From Paulinella micropora (lineage: Eukaryota > Cercozoa > Imbricatea > Euglyphida > Paulinellidae), in assembly GCA_019918135.1 (NCBI GenBank), contig WBZZ01000897.1, positions 610,662 to 674,661 of the forward strand: a stretch of 64,000 bases of DNA, given 5' to 3'. Shown one piece after another: positions 29,192 to 39,867 of the stretch; positions within the stretch are counted from its first letter, which is position 1, and every line of letters starts with the position of its first letter. The translations under genes were made by a program, and so were the position numbers. The notes below the pieces were generated by a model, which ran no database searches, was not told where the DNA came from, and saw only the letters and a list, made by a program, of their open reading frames with translations.

Positions 29192-29229
29192 ATAAAAAAT
29201 TTTGTAAATAATTATTTTTTACATATTAT

Positions 29230-29604
29230 ATGGTAGTAAAAACAACTCGTGTTGAAGTCATTCCAACAATCGGCAAACGAACAATTAACTCAAGCACAAT
29301 AGCAGGAGGTAAAAAGAAGACTGGTCGTAAGAAGAAGCAGGGTGGCAAAGGACAGGCTGGTGGAAAGGTTAACTGGGCTAAGGTCGGGAAAACCGCGTTG
29401 GCAGTTAATAAATTCCTTCGTGATAACAAAGTAATCTCTAGGACTGCGGGAGCCTTAAGCAGTATTGGAGTGCCTTATGCAGGGTCTGTCCAAGCCACCG
29501 CTTCAAAACTCGGATATGGCAAGAAAAAGCAGAGAGGATGCGGAGCACTTAAGTTAATGATATTTTGTTTGAAATTATGTGGAAATATTTTTTTGTTAAT
29601 ATAA
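29230..29604 (+). CDS. Small basic Gly-Gly protein of element 2
   Basis: Homologue of 11,421-11,723, with a basic Gly-Gly region (KKKQGGKGQAGGKVNWAKV) and conserved VISRTAGALSSIGVPYAG. The C-terminus past GYGKKKQRG reads into 20 extra residues, probably because of a small indel near the original stop. Confidence 0.6.
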   Translation: MVVKTTRVEVIPTIGKRTINSSTIAGGKKKTGRKKKQGGKGQAGGKVNWAKVGKTALAVNKFLRDNKVISRTAGALSSIGVPYAGSVQATASKLGYGKKKQRGCGALKLMIFCLKLCGNIFLLI

Positions 29605-29605
29605 A

Positions 29606-30675
29606 ATGGTCGTCAAGAAAGCGAAGAAACAGAAATTAAGACCACCGCGGGTTTCTAGAAATAAAAGCGGAAACCCTATATTATCCAGAAGGGTAAAAAA
29701 TATTATCTTAATTTCGGTAAGAAAACAGATGATATGAGCACATTACAAATAGTTAAACTTTTTATGAAATACTTAAGCAGACCAAAAGCAAAGAAAAAGG
29801 CAAAAAAGGAAGACTTAAGAAAAGTCCAAAGCCTGTCTGAGATTGAACAAAATACAAGAACAGCAAATCAAGACCACTTAGACAAACTTAAAAAGGAGAA
29901 ATACGAAAAGATTGATGAGATAGACCAAAAAGAGAAAAAAGCACAGGCTGATGCTGAAGAGGAAAAGAAAAGGCTAGAAAGAAAATTCAAGCCGATGCTA
30001 AAGAACTAAAAGAAATAATGGATAGGGAACATAAAAAAACAACTGGCAGAGATTAAGGAAAGACAGGAAGAAAAGGATAGGGAACAGAAGAAGGAACAGC
30101 GACTTATTCAGGAACTAAATGCTGAACGACTACATAGACAGGGGTTATTGACGGCACAAGTTGCACCGCCGATTATAGCGAGGAACCGAATCCCCCTTCA
30201 ACGATAAATAAACCTAAGAAAGCCACAACAACATCTTCCCCAAAAATAACTGATATAGCTGACAAAGTAAATAAACAAGAAAAAGATTTGGAAGAAGAAA
30301 AGAGACGAAGAATTATTGATGAAATGTTCTCTGAGAAAATCAGATTAAATCGCCGTAATACTAAAAAAAAAGAAAAATCATATAATAATAAACCACCTTC
30401 AAAAAGCAGGCATTAATATCCCTATCATAAAAAACAAAGATTCAAACGACTACGCCACTAGTTTAAAGAGATGGTTATACACACAAAAAATTACTGAAAA
30501 CATATTATCGGTAAAAGATGGATGGGATAAACTAGATCAATTTACAACAAAAATGATTGCTAAAAATAAAAGCAAAAAGAATGAAGAAAAAAAAACTCCT
30601 GTAAATAGCACTCTATCGCCAATAGACCCACCACGTTTTGAAACTTCTACAGATGCTAAACAACTTATATTTTAA
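29606..30675 (+). pseudogene. Lys-rich coiled-coil protein of element 2 (multiply broken)
   Basis: It starts VVKKAKKQKLRPPRVSRNKS, like the element 1 protein, then shifts frame near 29,673. YYLNFGKKTDDMSTLQIVKLFMKYL and a coiled coil follow to about 30,009, with more shifts after that. The C-terminal part (for example AGINIPIIKNKDSNDYATSL and SVKDGWDKLDQFTTKM) has no counterpart in the element 1 protein, so this end of the gene has been replaced or has diverged beyond recognition. Confidence 0.65.
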
Positions 30676-31320
30676 ATGACAAATCCACAACCAGCGGAGA
30701 CACAACCGACAGATGTAGCACCACCCCCGAGCACAAGTTTTGCGGAGCCACAGCCAGAGGTGCCACAGCCAGAGGAGCCACAGCCAGAGCAACCACAGAC
30801 AGACGAGCAACAGCAGGACGAGGGTCGTGGACTAATGACTAATGAAATAGATGACATAATGAAAAAATATGGATGGTATCTCGGAGCGATAGCGAGCGAT
30901 GAAATCAACAAGTTGAAGCCAGGAAGCAGAAAGCGATACGGATTTATTATGAATTTGGACAATCATAATCAAAAAGGGTCTCATTGGATCGCTGTGTGGA
31001 TAAGTCTAGAGAAAGACAGGAGTGCTGAAGTGTATGACCCATTAGCACTTTATGAACCTACTGAAGACTTTCAACAACAAATGAAACGGCTAATTGACCG
31101 AAGTAATCCAGATAGTTATTTATTAATGAAGGTTAATCAAGTAAAACAACAATCTGATACGAGCGATACCTGCGGATGGCACTCGATGAGATTTTTAATG
31201 GAAAGAGCGAAAGGTATTAAATTCAAATTTGCCAGTGGTTTCACAGACCTAAAAGAAGAAGAAGCGGAAAAATTAAAAGCACAGAATGGTATGGTCATTT
31301 TGATACACATATACAAATGA
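30676..31320 (+). CDS. pro: Adenain-like protease of element 2
   Basis: Homologue of 9,356-10,198 with the catalytic residues kept: GSHWIAVWI (His), VYDPLALY (Asp), NQVK (Gln) and DTCGWHSMRF (Cys). A short Pro/Glu/Gln-rich N-terminus precedes the domain. A one-base indel near 31,290 changes only the last few residues (element 1 ends GYGFDTFI). The core could still be active. Confidence 0.82.
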   Translation: MTNPQPAETQPTDVAPPPSTSFAEPQPEVPQPEEPQPEQPQTDEQQQDEGRGLMTNEIDDIMKKYGWYLGAIASDEINKLKPGSRKRYGFIMNLDNHNQKGSHWIAVWISLEKDRSAEVYDPLALYEPTEDFQQQMKRLIDRSNPDSYLLMKVNQVKQQSDTSDTCGWHSMRFLMERAKGIKFKFASGFTDLKEEEAEKLKAQNGMVILIHIYK

Positions 31321-31524
31321 TATTTATCAACTTCACTCTCATTCGCTTCGCTCATTCTCGTTTGTTTGGAGGGGGTTTCATCCCCTACCATACCCCCGCG
31401 GGTTTGGAAAGGGGCATAGCCCCTTCCATAAACATCGAAAACCGATTTATTTTTTTCAATAAAGAAAAAACGATGTTTTAGAATAAGAGAGAGTGCGGAG
31501 CACGAAACGCAATTCTGAAATATC
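31319..31524. promoter_or_regulatory. Element 2 intergenic module 2 (before penton), interrupted by a palindromic repeat
   Basis: Same module as at 27,190: GATATTTATCAAC arm, CATTCGCTTCGCTCATTCTCG loop, CAATAAAGAAAAA and CGATGTTTTAGAATAAG. The right arm of the first hairpin is split by a 62-bp GC-rich insertion (31,367-31,428), and the second hairpin has lost its right half. Confidence 0.65.
31367..31428. mobile_element. 62-bp GC-rich palindromic repeat, copy 1
   Basis: Starts TGGAGGGGGTTTCA and ends AGCCCCTTCCA, with two internal G/C hairpins. It splits a hairpin that is whole in modules 1 and 3, so it is an insertion. A second copy sits inside the broken polymerase at 37,837-37,910. Confidence 0.75.
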
Positions 31525-32321
31525 ATGGATTACAAGGGAGGAAGAAGCTCAGGCATCTATTACATAAATAGTAAAAATAGGATAACAGGCACGGACAGCG
31601 ACTTTACACACGAAGTCAATATGAAGGGGCATGACAATCCCACACATTGTAAAATTCTTCATATTTATGTTCCGAAGTCGTATTACTCTGTGGCTTCACC
31701 ATATAATACTTTTACATTATCCGAAGACGGGTATGAGGCTTTAATTACGATACCTGAGGGCAACTACACAATGAACTTGCGGAGGTGCCAACCGCAGACA
31801 GCCCCAACCATTACACATACAGAATAACGAGCAACAACACAAACACAGACCCTGAAGATAGAAAATTAACTTTCAGTGTATCGGGTAATGTCGGTATTCA
31901 ACCGCGGTTTATATTTGATGGTGATACCCGTATTCACGAGGTTATGGGATTTGATAGAAATTCAACATATTTCTTTGCAAATAATTTTATTAAATCGCCA
32001 AATCTAATTATTCTAACTGGTGAAAAGACTTTGTATTTTCAATCGGACTTAGTGGGGGAAGGAGACAATCTTGTGCTACAAGAAATATATACCGCGAATA
32101 AAATCCCGTTCGGCTCCGTCATTTGTGACGGCTCTGGTAGTGAATACGAAAAAACATTGTCCGCTAATTCAAACAATGTATTCAGGTTTTACTTGACAGA
32201 CGAAAAGGACCAAGCAATAAATCTTAATGGGTTAGGTATCGTTATGACATTACTGGTTTATCGTGAAACTAATTATTTTACTTTATTTAATTCATTCTTC
32301 AATTTGTTAAAGGCGAGGTAG
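31525..32321 (+). pseudogene. Penton protein of element 2 (frameshifted)
   Basis: Close homologue of 8,417-9,229. GRSSGIYYINSKNR, SDFTHEVNMKG and KILHIYVPKSYYSV are nearly identical. A small deletion near 31,780 (after EGNYTMN) shifts the frame; the rest is in 31,785-32,321 and ends with LLVYRETNYFTLFNSFFNLL. Confidence 0.82.
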
Positions 32322-32386
32322 ATTAATTAATTTAAAAATTATTTATTTTTCTATAAATATATTCTGGTGAATTAGTTCATTTCACA

Positions 32387-32669
32387 CCAAACGATACCCC
32401 TCCCATACCCGGGTACGATACCCCTGGGGTATCATAAACCGATACCCCTAGTCCATATACCCCTGTCCCATACCCCGTGGTATGATACTCCTGTCCCATA
32501 CCCCTGTTCCATACATCGGGGGGGGGGGGGGTATGGGGGGGCGGGGGAGGGTATCATAGCCCAGGGATACGGGGGAAGGGTATCATAACCCAGGGATATG
32601 GGAGGGGAGGGTATGGGCGTATCATACCCCAGGGGTATCATACCCGGGTATGGGAGGGGTATCGTTTGG
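32387..32669. mobile_element. 283-bp foldback (MITE-like) insertion
   Basis: Outer arms CCAAACGATACCCCTCCCAT... and their reverse complement at the right end match for about 50 bp. The inside is made of variants of CCATACCCC/GGGTATGG, including a 14-G run. It lies in the penton-capsid gap of element 2 and has no counterpart in element 1. No clear target duplication was seen. Confidence 0.75.
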
Positions 32670-32704
32670 CTGTGTTTACACTACTTCAAAAACAAAAACA
32701 AAAA

Positions 32705-34189
32705 ATGCCTGTCCAATACGGAGGAGAACTAGTCCATCAGACTAAGGAACTGCTCACTGGTAAGTATGAATTAACCAAACTTATAACTCGTGAAGGCTCG
32801 CAACCTGTCGCACTTACTACTGCTGGTGGTATGGAAAACACCTTTGGTATTCCTACTCGTCCTTTGAACCTTGCGAGGAGTGTGTTGCGATTTACTTACA
32901 CTCCGTCTGCTCCAGGTGCTGGTGGTCGCTACAATCGTATCTATATGGATTGTCTGTCTATGATTAAAACTATTGAATTGCGAAGCCGAAGCGGGCAGTA
33001 TTTGTGTAATCTTCAACACGTTGGCAATTACACTAAGATGGTTTGGAAACCTGAAATTAAATATGAAAAATTTATAGCACTTGAAAATCATGGTGCTGGT
33101 GTGGGTAGCGGTGCTATGCTTCAAAAGTGTAATGCTGGAAAAGTTGAAATTGGAACTAGAGCAAATAGAGCAACAATTACTGCTGCAGCAGATTTGGCTT
33201 GTCTTATTACTGCAGTTCAAACATACTACAAAGTGCCTCTTGTTAATGCCCGCCGTCATGATGATACCGCTCTCGCCGATAGCACTGCGGGGGATTATAG
33301 TCTTGTTAATGTTCCTTTTGAGGTGGCTAAGTATTTTGAAGGTGGAACTGCCAATGGAGCCACCCCTGTTATTAATCTTAAGTTTCCTTTGGGTATGCTG
33401 TTTGCAACTATTTTTGAACTGGATAAGACTATTGGATTTAATGTAATTTTCGATATGCGGATTGTGTGGGCTGAAACCAACCGCACTTCATTCTATGGCA
33501 CTGATGCAAGTTCTATTTCCACTAGTGCTGCCGCTACGACCGCTGGTGCTATCGTATCTAACCTAAATCTGTTCCTTGCTGTTGAGACTGACCCGAATGT
33601 CATCCTCGGTGTCCAGCAAAAGATTGCGGGTGAAGGCTTTCCATTTAATATTGAGTATCCTATCGCTTGGAAGCAAAGTCTTCAAACAAACCAACAGAAC
33701 TATATTATTAAGATGAACCGCTCGCAGGGTGAAAGAATTCGTCGTATTTATACTTCTGCCTTTCACTTCACTGAGAGTGCTAATACTTCTTTTGATAATT
33801 ACAACAGGGCGGATGCTAAAATTATTTCTTATTATACAACACTCGATGGGACCCGCCTTCAACAATTTGACATTGACACTTCTGAGAATGAAGACTATAT
33901 GATTTTGAAGGATAAGTTGAAGGGAATTGCTATCCTAAACAGCGATGTCTATCATTACAACTGGTTCCACGTAGATACTTGGGACAATAACCGCCTGCTG
34001 TGCGATAAGGACACAGACGGCTAGTATGAGGTGAGCGGTTTGAGCCTAGACACTGAGAGGCGATATGAATTCGTTTCAACTACAAGTAATAATGCGAGTG
34101 GTGTTGGCATAACTAATCTTAACCATTACACATTCGCCATTCTTCAACGTAGTGTGCTTGTTAAGGGAGTTGAAATTTTGATGAGTTGA
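32705..34189 (+). pseudogene. mcp: Major capsid protein of element 2 (one in-frame TAG)
   Basis: Homologue of 6,743-8,308, starting MPVQYGGEL, with RPLNLARSVLRF, MDCLSMIKTIEL, MVWKPE and LENHG conserved. It is only about 45-50% identical by eye, whereas the flanking penton and 417-aa genes are about 70-87%. Third codon positions are T/C-rich (GGT, ACT, GCT), unlike the A-rich neighbours. A TAG at 34,022-34,024 interrupts the gene, but the same frame continues (SGLSLDTERRYEF) to TGA at 34,187-34,189. Apart from that stop it is intact. Confidence 0.83.
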
Positions 34190-34371
34190 TATTTATGAGC
34201 ATCGCTTTCATTCGCTACGCTCATTTTCGCTTGCTCATAAACATCGTGAAAGACAAAAAAAGAAAAAAATTAATAGATTAAATAATTTTTTTCTTGTATA
34301 ATAAAAAAGGAAAACGACGTTTGAGAATAAACGAGAAATCTGTCGAAGACAGATAGAAGTGAAATTCTCAA
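34188..34371. promoter_or_regulatory. Element 2 intergenic module 3 (covarying hairpin)
   Basis: Arms GATATTTATGAGC (34,188-34,200) and GCTCATAAACATC (34,233-34,245) form the same hairpin as module 1, but the CAAC/GTTG part has become GAGC/GCTC on both sides. The capsid stop overlaps the left arm. Downstream are A/T tracts, GAGAATAAACGAG and a small ATCTGTC-GAA-GACAGAT hairpin before the ATG. Confidence 0.65.
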
Positions 34372-35612
34372 ATGTCCCACCAGAGAAACGTAATCGCAGA
34401 AAATCGGACGGAGAATTTATAAATGTCAAAGTTGGATATGATGGTGATATTGAAACAAATCATGCAAAAACCGCTTTTGGTGAAGCAGTAGTAGGTCAAT
34501 TAACACCAGTTTTACAAGAAATCTTTCCATATACCATTAATACTAGGATATGGACAAAAACAGAAACAAAATCATTTGTGTCATTTTTGAATAATATGGC
34601 TGAATTACGAACTCAAGCGGATGCCACGGCAGATGCTAGACTGGTAAGTAAAAGGAGAATAAAATATAGAACTGAAACAGGTGTCCTCGCCCGCTTTACT
34701 GCTACATGGATAACGGATGATACAAAAGATTACTATTCATATATTGGAATAGGAAATGAACTCATAGATGGATTTTATTTCTACAAAAATAGAACAGGAA
34801 TGAATATTGCGCATTGTAAAGGAGGTGTCGTAGATTATATTGACCAAGCAGACTGGGATAACCCGTGCGATGGAACTTCGGCTATGCCCGAAGTAGTTTG
34901 GAGCACAGGAAATGTATTTCAAATTCATTCGAATATTTAGGTTTTGGTGCTATTAAGTTTTATATTGAAAATCCAATAACGGGGTTATTTCAATTAGTTC
35001 ATATGATTGACTATGCGAATGCTAATACTGGTGTAAGCCTGCGAAATACGACATTACCCTTTACAGCAGTAATGAAAAATGATGCAGCGACTGGAATACA
35101 AACTCTTAAAACAGCAAGTGCCAGTTTATTCACTGAGGGACCAAATACTATTAATACCAGCATTTCAAATTCAATTGAGGGTAGTGAAACTGCTCACACC
35201 ACAGAAAGACCAATATTGAGTATAAGAAATAAAGCAAAATAATGATAGTGGTGGTTCTAACCTAGACAATTATTCATTAGTATATCCATCATTGATAAGT
35301 ATTAGTAATGAAGACGGAAAAACAAATATAGTCAGAATGGTGTTGAATGGAACTTTAACTGGAGCAGTGTATGCTGATGTAGATACGAAATATTCAATAG
35401 TTGATACTGACACAACAGCGACTGCTATCGCCAACGGAACAACAATTTTTAAAATTTATATTAATGCAAGTTCAACTCAACAAATTAATCTAAGAAATTA
35501 TGATATTTATCTGTCTCCAAGTGATGTATTAACTTTTACACAGAAATCAGTTTCCACTACTAATAATGGTGGAAATGTCAATATTATTGCTAATTTTATA
35601 GAAGACCAATAA
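34372..35612 (+). pseudogene. 417-aa structural-type protein of element 2 (frameshifted)
   Basis: Homologue of 5,426-6,679. It starts MSHQRNVIAEN, shifts frame at once near 34,400, runs to 34,940, shifts again (YLGFGAIKFYIENP onward), and breaks once more near 35,240. LTPVLQEIFPYTINTR, NPCDGTSAMP and NTGVSLRNTTLPF are preserved, about 70% identity by eye. Confidence 0.8.
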
Positions 35613-35639
35613 AGCAATAAAAAAAAATAAAACGGAATG

Positions 35640-36136
35640 TGATGTATCATCAGAGATATTTTTTACCGCATCTTTGTTATTAAAATAAGGTTGTTGAATT
35701 AAATATTCAAGGTATGGTTTATCAATCCTAGCGACATCTTCAATTTTCATTTTTTTATACTTACCATATTGAAGAAAAATGTCCGCTTCGTGCTGTGCTA
35801 TCTCTTCACCTTCACAAGTGGCGAACCACATTGTGACGCTTCGCTCACATTTGCTTTACCGCCTACGGCGGTAGCATCCGCCGTAATTTCAGTGATACCT
35901 GTCTCTTTTAAATCAGTCTCCTTAAAAGGTGTGCTTGGTTCTTCGTCCATTATTTTTTGTAATGTAGCATCCAATAGAATAACTACTTTCACATTGTCAT
36001 CCCTCGGCTTGTATTGCTCATAGAAAGATACAATGTCCGGTTTAGTCCATTTAAGTGTAGGCTTTTTTATTTCACTGTCAATGTTCCATTTTTCAATTTC
36101 ATTCAAGTACTCCTGTTTGGTGTTGAGTTCGCTCAT
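35640..36136 (-). pseudogene. Second ExoX-C-like protein of element 2 (frameshifted)
   Basis: The N-terminal part (KWTKPDIVSFYEQYKPRDD, VVILLDATLQKIMDEE) lies in 35,798-36,136. After a frameshift near 35,820 comes a domain YGKYKKMKIEDVARIDKPYLEYLIQQPYF, related to the FGKYKGK proteins at 5,106 and 36,159. It occupies the place taken by the lipase in element 1. The original C-terminus is uncertain. Confidence 0.6.
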
Positions 36137-36158
36137 CTTATATTATTAATATTAATTT

Positions 36159-36446
36159 TTATAAATATTTTTTTACTTCATTTTTAATGTCTATAAATTT
36201 ATCAAACCACGGCTGACAGATAACCCATTCCAAATATGGCTTATCGATAACCGCTACATCTTGAATTTTCTTCCCGCGATATTTACCAAATGAAAAAGTA
36301 TCATTTGGCTTTGATGAATTACTATCCTCGATTTCCTTTATTTGATCTTTAATTACCTTTTGAATATCTTTCAATGTGAAGGTTTCATTTTTTGTTTCAA
36401 TTGAAAGTTTTTCAAATTTCTCGCATAGTCTGGTGAGGGTGGTCAT
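36159..36446 (-). CDS. Small ExoX-C-like protein of element 2
   Basis: A 95-aa intact homologue of 5,106-5,381, sharing TTLTRLCEKF and FGKYRGKKIQDVAVIDKPYLEW. It has CQPWFDKF where element 1 has QP-TGA, showing that the element 1 stop replaced a Trp codon. The ATG follows CTATATAGAC on the minus strand. Confidence 0.75.
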   Translation of the reverse strand: MTTLTRLCEKFEKLSIETKNETFTLKDIQKVIKDQIKEIEDSNSSKPNDTFSFGKYRGKKIQDVAVIDKPYLEWVICQPWFDKFIDIKNEVKKYL

Positions 36447-36530
36447 TGGTCTATATAGACTGGTAAAAAATTTATAAACAAAAAAATTAATTATTTAATA
36501 TTTTGCTCTGACTGCCGTCCATCACAAATA

Positions 36531-38845
36531 TCATGAATATCCAAACGGTATAGTTTCAATCGCATTATCTACAATTCCAATAACTTGTCTCTTCGTGTAT
36601 GTAAAACTAAATATCTTTTCTAAGTATTCGCTTGTTATTTTTTTCTTTTATTTATCTCTTGTAATTTTGTTGTTTTCTACTATAACTACTTTTCCAGACT
36701 TCTCAATTCGCTTAGCAATCCGTAATTCTTCATCAGTCTCCAACAATTCAGCCAGTTCGTTTTTACCATTCTCAAATAATTCAGTGTTCGTAATACCTAG
36801 CCCACAACTTATTACACTTAACATATTTGGTAAATTCAATGCTTTTTTCGTTTCATAGTTCATACTAAATCCTTTTACTTTCATACTGGCTTTACCATTA
36901 TCTAATAAGTATCCATAACATTTCGGCCCGCCTCCCACAAAGGGTTTATTTTCGCTCCTTTTAATTCATCAGTCCAATCTCCCAGTAAATCGCCTGTCTC
37001 TACATCTGCCTGATTAATTTCTTTGTTAGTCGTATATATTACGCTGTCTGTGTCATGATACAATATCCTATTGCCTAATCTGTCCATCATATTGTAAAGT
37101 CTCATTCTCGCATGGCATGTAGTAAATAAAGCAACTATAATATTTGTTTTAATCGGGTCGCTCACCGCGTCCTGTTTTAAGTCATAACTGGCTTCTATAA
37201 GTTGGTCGTTAATTATGTTAATATTTATATTATCCACTGATTTATCGTTCAATAGTTTGTATAAGGTTTCTTTATCCTTTATCATTTTGTTCTGTGTTTT
37301 ATTTTGTTTTTGTCCAAACTTTGCCCATAAAGAGTTCAAGCACAACTTAGCAACTGCTCTCCGTCCTTCATTTTTGAATATTTTGCTTTCATCCATCTTT
37401 ACACCCATTTTTGCTTCCATGCTGCTTATGTAATTTTGCTTTTCTGCTTCAGTATTACATCCCGCGGGGTATCCGCTGGACTCTTGTTTTACTTTCAAGA
37501 ATGTCTTTATGTATTCTTTGAATAGGCTACTGCTTTGTTCTTTCCAGTGCCATACTTCATATACTTTTATTAACTTATACCCTTTGTCTAAGGCCTTGTA
37601 AATTTCTGGAGTTGCCCATGTGCCCGTTATTGCTCGTTCTTTATCTGTGTGCTTACATTCGCCGTGTTGCTCTGTCATTCCGCACTTATCGCATAAGTAA
37701 TACATCATCTTACCTCTGTCCGCCTTCGGTAAGACTGGGTGTAGTAAGCCTCTCGGCGGTAGCATCTTAACCTTAGCCACTCCAAAATATTCTCTGTTTA
37801 TAATTTTTTTTCATATTTTTCTTTCCTCCTCGTTGTTGGAGGGGGTTTCACCCCCTACCATACCCCCGCTTTTTTCGTTCAGGGTTTGGAAAGGGGCAGA
37901 GCCCCTTCCAGGTCTAATAATATATGGTGTCCGCTTGGATAAAGGTCGTAATACATCACGGTCGGATAAAGTGAGCATATGTCAATATATTTCGCATACT
38001 CATTATCATGTCGTGATTTCCAATATAATTTCAGAGCATTCACTCTACCTCCAAACATTGCCTATCGTGGGTTTAGCCCTTCTTGTTCAGTAATTCGTTC
38101 GTTTGTATCCTCTGCCAGTCTTTCACTGCTTTTCATCAGGCTCCATTCGCACTCCCAGATACTTATTATTTTCGCTTGTTCGTTAAGTTGTTTTTCTCTC
38201 CTCGTTGTTTCCCTGTATAACTCACCCATTGTCTTATTCTTCTTCACATTCAAAGCATTGCCGTTCCAACATTTCTGACAGCCATGCCAATGGCATCCGT
38301 AAAACTCATAAGCGGTTTTGTTTTTCTCGTCCCATCCATCTACATACACACGAGATTGTCCGAGTTGAAACATTTTTTCACCTCCGTTGAATGCATGTTT
38401 AATATCGGTTTTGTCTAACCTGCTTCTGTATGCTAACCATTTTACGCAAGCCCTAGAAGTCATCCTGTTTGTTTTTCCGCTTTCAATATTGCAATTGAAT
38501 TCTCTGGTATAAACTTAGCACGATACAGAGCCATAACACAACTCGCGATAGTTGTATATTGAAAAGGGTCAATACCAAACTCAGAAACTGATTTCTAAAA
38601 TCTATACAGCCCTTTTTTAAAATATCAACATCGCTTTGACAATACTCTGCTATTTCCTTAGCCATATCAAAGTGGTTATGTGCTTTCACTTGCTCGTCAT
38701 ACCATTCAAGAAATTCTTTTCGTTTATCTCCTCGCATCGTGTCGTAGCCGTAATGTTTCTTATGTGGTATTACCCCGACATAGTTTTTATTTTTTGCCGT
38801 ATTGAAGAAGTGTGGGAAGAAACCTTTCTTAAGATGAATCGCATT
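36531..38845 (-). pseudogene. polB: DNA polymerase B of element 2 (5'-truncated, broken)
   Basis: Corresponds to the C-terminal two thirds of the element 1 polymerase (from about LKKGFFPHFF). DVDILKKGC, GCHWHGCQKC, motif A (DICSLYPTV, about 37,960), motif B (LNSLWAKFGQ) and motif C (YHDTDSVIY, about 37,040) are all readable on the minus strand. Frames break near 36,930, 37,790 and 38,480, among others. A 74-bp palindromic repeat (37,837-37,910) is inserted just downstream of motif A. The 5' end is lost at about 38,845, where transposon sequence begins. Confidence 0.9.
37837..37910. mobile_element. GC-rich palindromic repeat, copy 2 (74 bp)
   Basis: Same unit as 31,367-31,428 with an extra 12 bp (TTTTTTCGTTCA) in the middle. 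It starts TGGAGGGGG and ends CCCCTTCCA. Comparison with the unbroken element 1 polymerase shows it was inserted into coding sequence. Confidence 0.75.
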
Positions 38846-38879
38846 TTGAAAACTGGGGTAAGTAGGGATACTTGTTCTT

Positions 38880-39418
38880 TGCTAGTAATGCTTGCGGGAA
38901 AAATTTTATTGTTACACAGACTGAGTCGGTCGAGGCACAGCCGGGGTCCGTCTGGGCACCGAATCGTACGAACCAGGCACATGTTGGAAGCAGCGAGAAC
39001 CGCCTTCAGCGTCACTTATTTAACTAGTCTGACACATCCGAGAGGAGGGTCTCTTTTATTTATAAGGGATGGTTCCAACAACGCGCTTGATTATTTTGAG
39101 TCCCTGGTTGATGTGTGTCATAATGGAATTTTAGCAGAAGGCGATTACCTGATCGTGGATAACGCAAAAATTCACGGTGCAGCGCAAATGGTTGAATTAC
39201 AGGATATGTTGTTTACGGTGACGGGGGTAAGGTGCGTGCGCATGCCCGCATATTGGCAGGAACTTATGCCAGCAGAGTTGGTGTTTCAAAATGTTAAGGC
39301 ATACATGCGAGCACATCGCGGTTTTGGTTCTTTCAGGGAGAAAATTTTGAAGGGGTTTGCAATCGCTACTAATTTGGAGTTCGTAGCAAGTCAGTATAGG
39401 AAGTGTAACCCCGTTTGA
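38880..39418 (+). pseudogene. DDE transposase fragment (Tc1/IS630-like)
   Basis: Contains GDYLIVDNAKIHGA (second catalytic Asp) and MPAYWQELMPAELVFQNVK, which fits the (Y-S-P-E-L-N-P-I-E)-type block of DDE superfamily endonucleases. The upstream half is missing. The open frame runs from inside the antisense of the polymerase (38,636), so the apparent fusion is accidental. No terminal repeats found. Confidence 0.75.
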
Positions 39419-39867
39419 AGCAGTTTAATTTAATAAATATTTAAGTTTTACTTGAATAAATATTATTGTACAATAACAAAAAATATTAATACAATACAAT
39501 ATTGATATTAATACAGTTGCAGCCTTACAGGGTAAACAAATTTCCTTGATTTCAACGTATAGAAAAAGTTATTGCTATTAAAAAAGATAAATTTCTACTT
39601 ATGAAAAAGTTCAATGTATGAAAAAAGTTAAAGGTATAAAAAAGGTTAAAGGTATAAAAAAAGTTAAAAAATATAAATATAAAAAAAGTTCAAGCCATAA
39701 AAAAGTTTAAAATATAGAAAAAGTTATTGTGGAAAAAAAAAGATCAAAATGAAAGATCTTTTTTACAGAAAGAAGTTTTTTTAAAGAAAGAACTTTTTAA
39801 AAAAATTAAACTTTTAAAAAAAATTAAATTGTTTACAAGAGTTCTTGTCTCCACTTGAATGTCTACA

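Noticed and set aside
38636-39418. Single 260-aa protein spanning this frame
   Set aside because: Its first 65 or so codons are antisense of the element 2 polymerase; only the second half matches a transposase.
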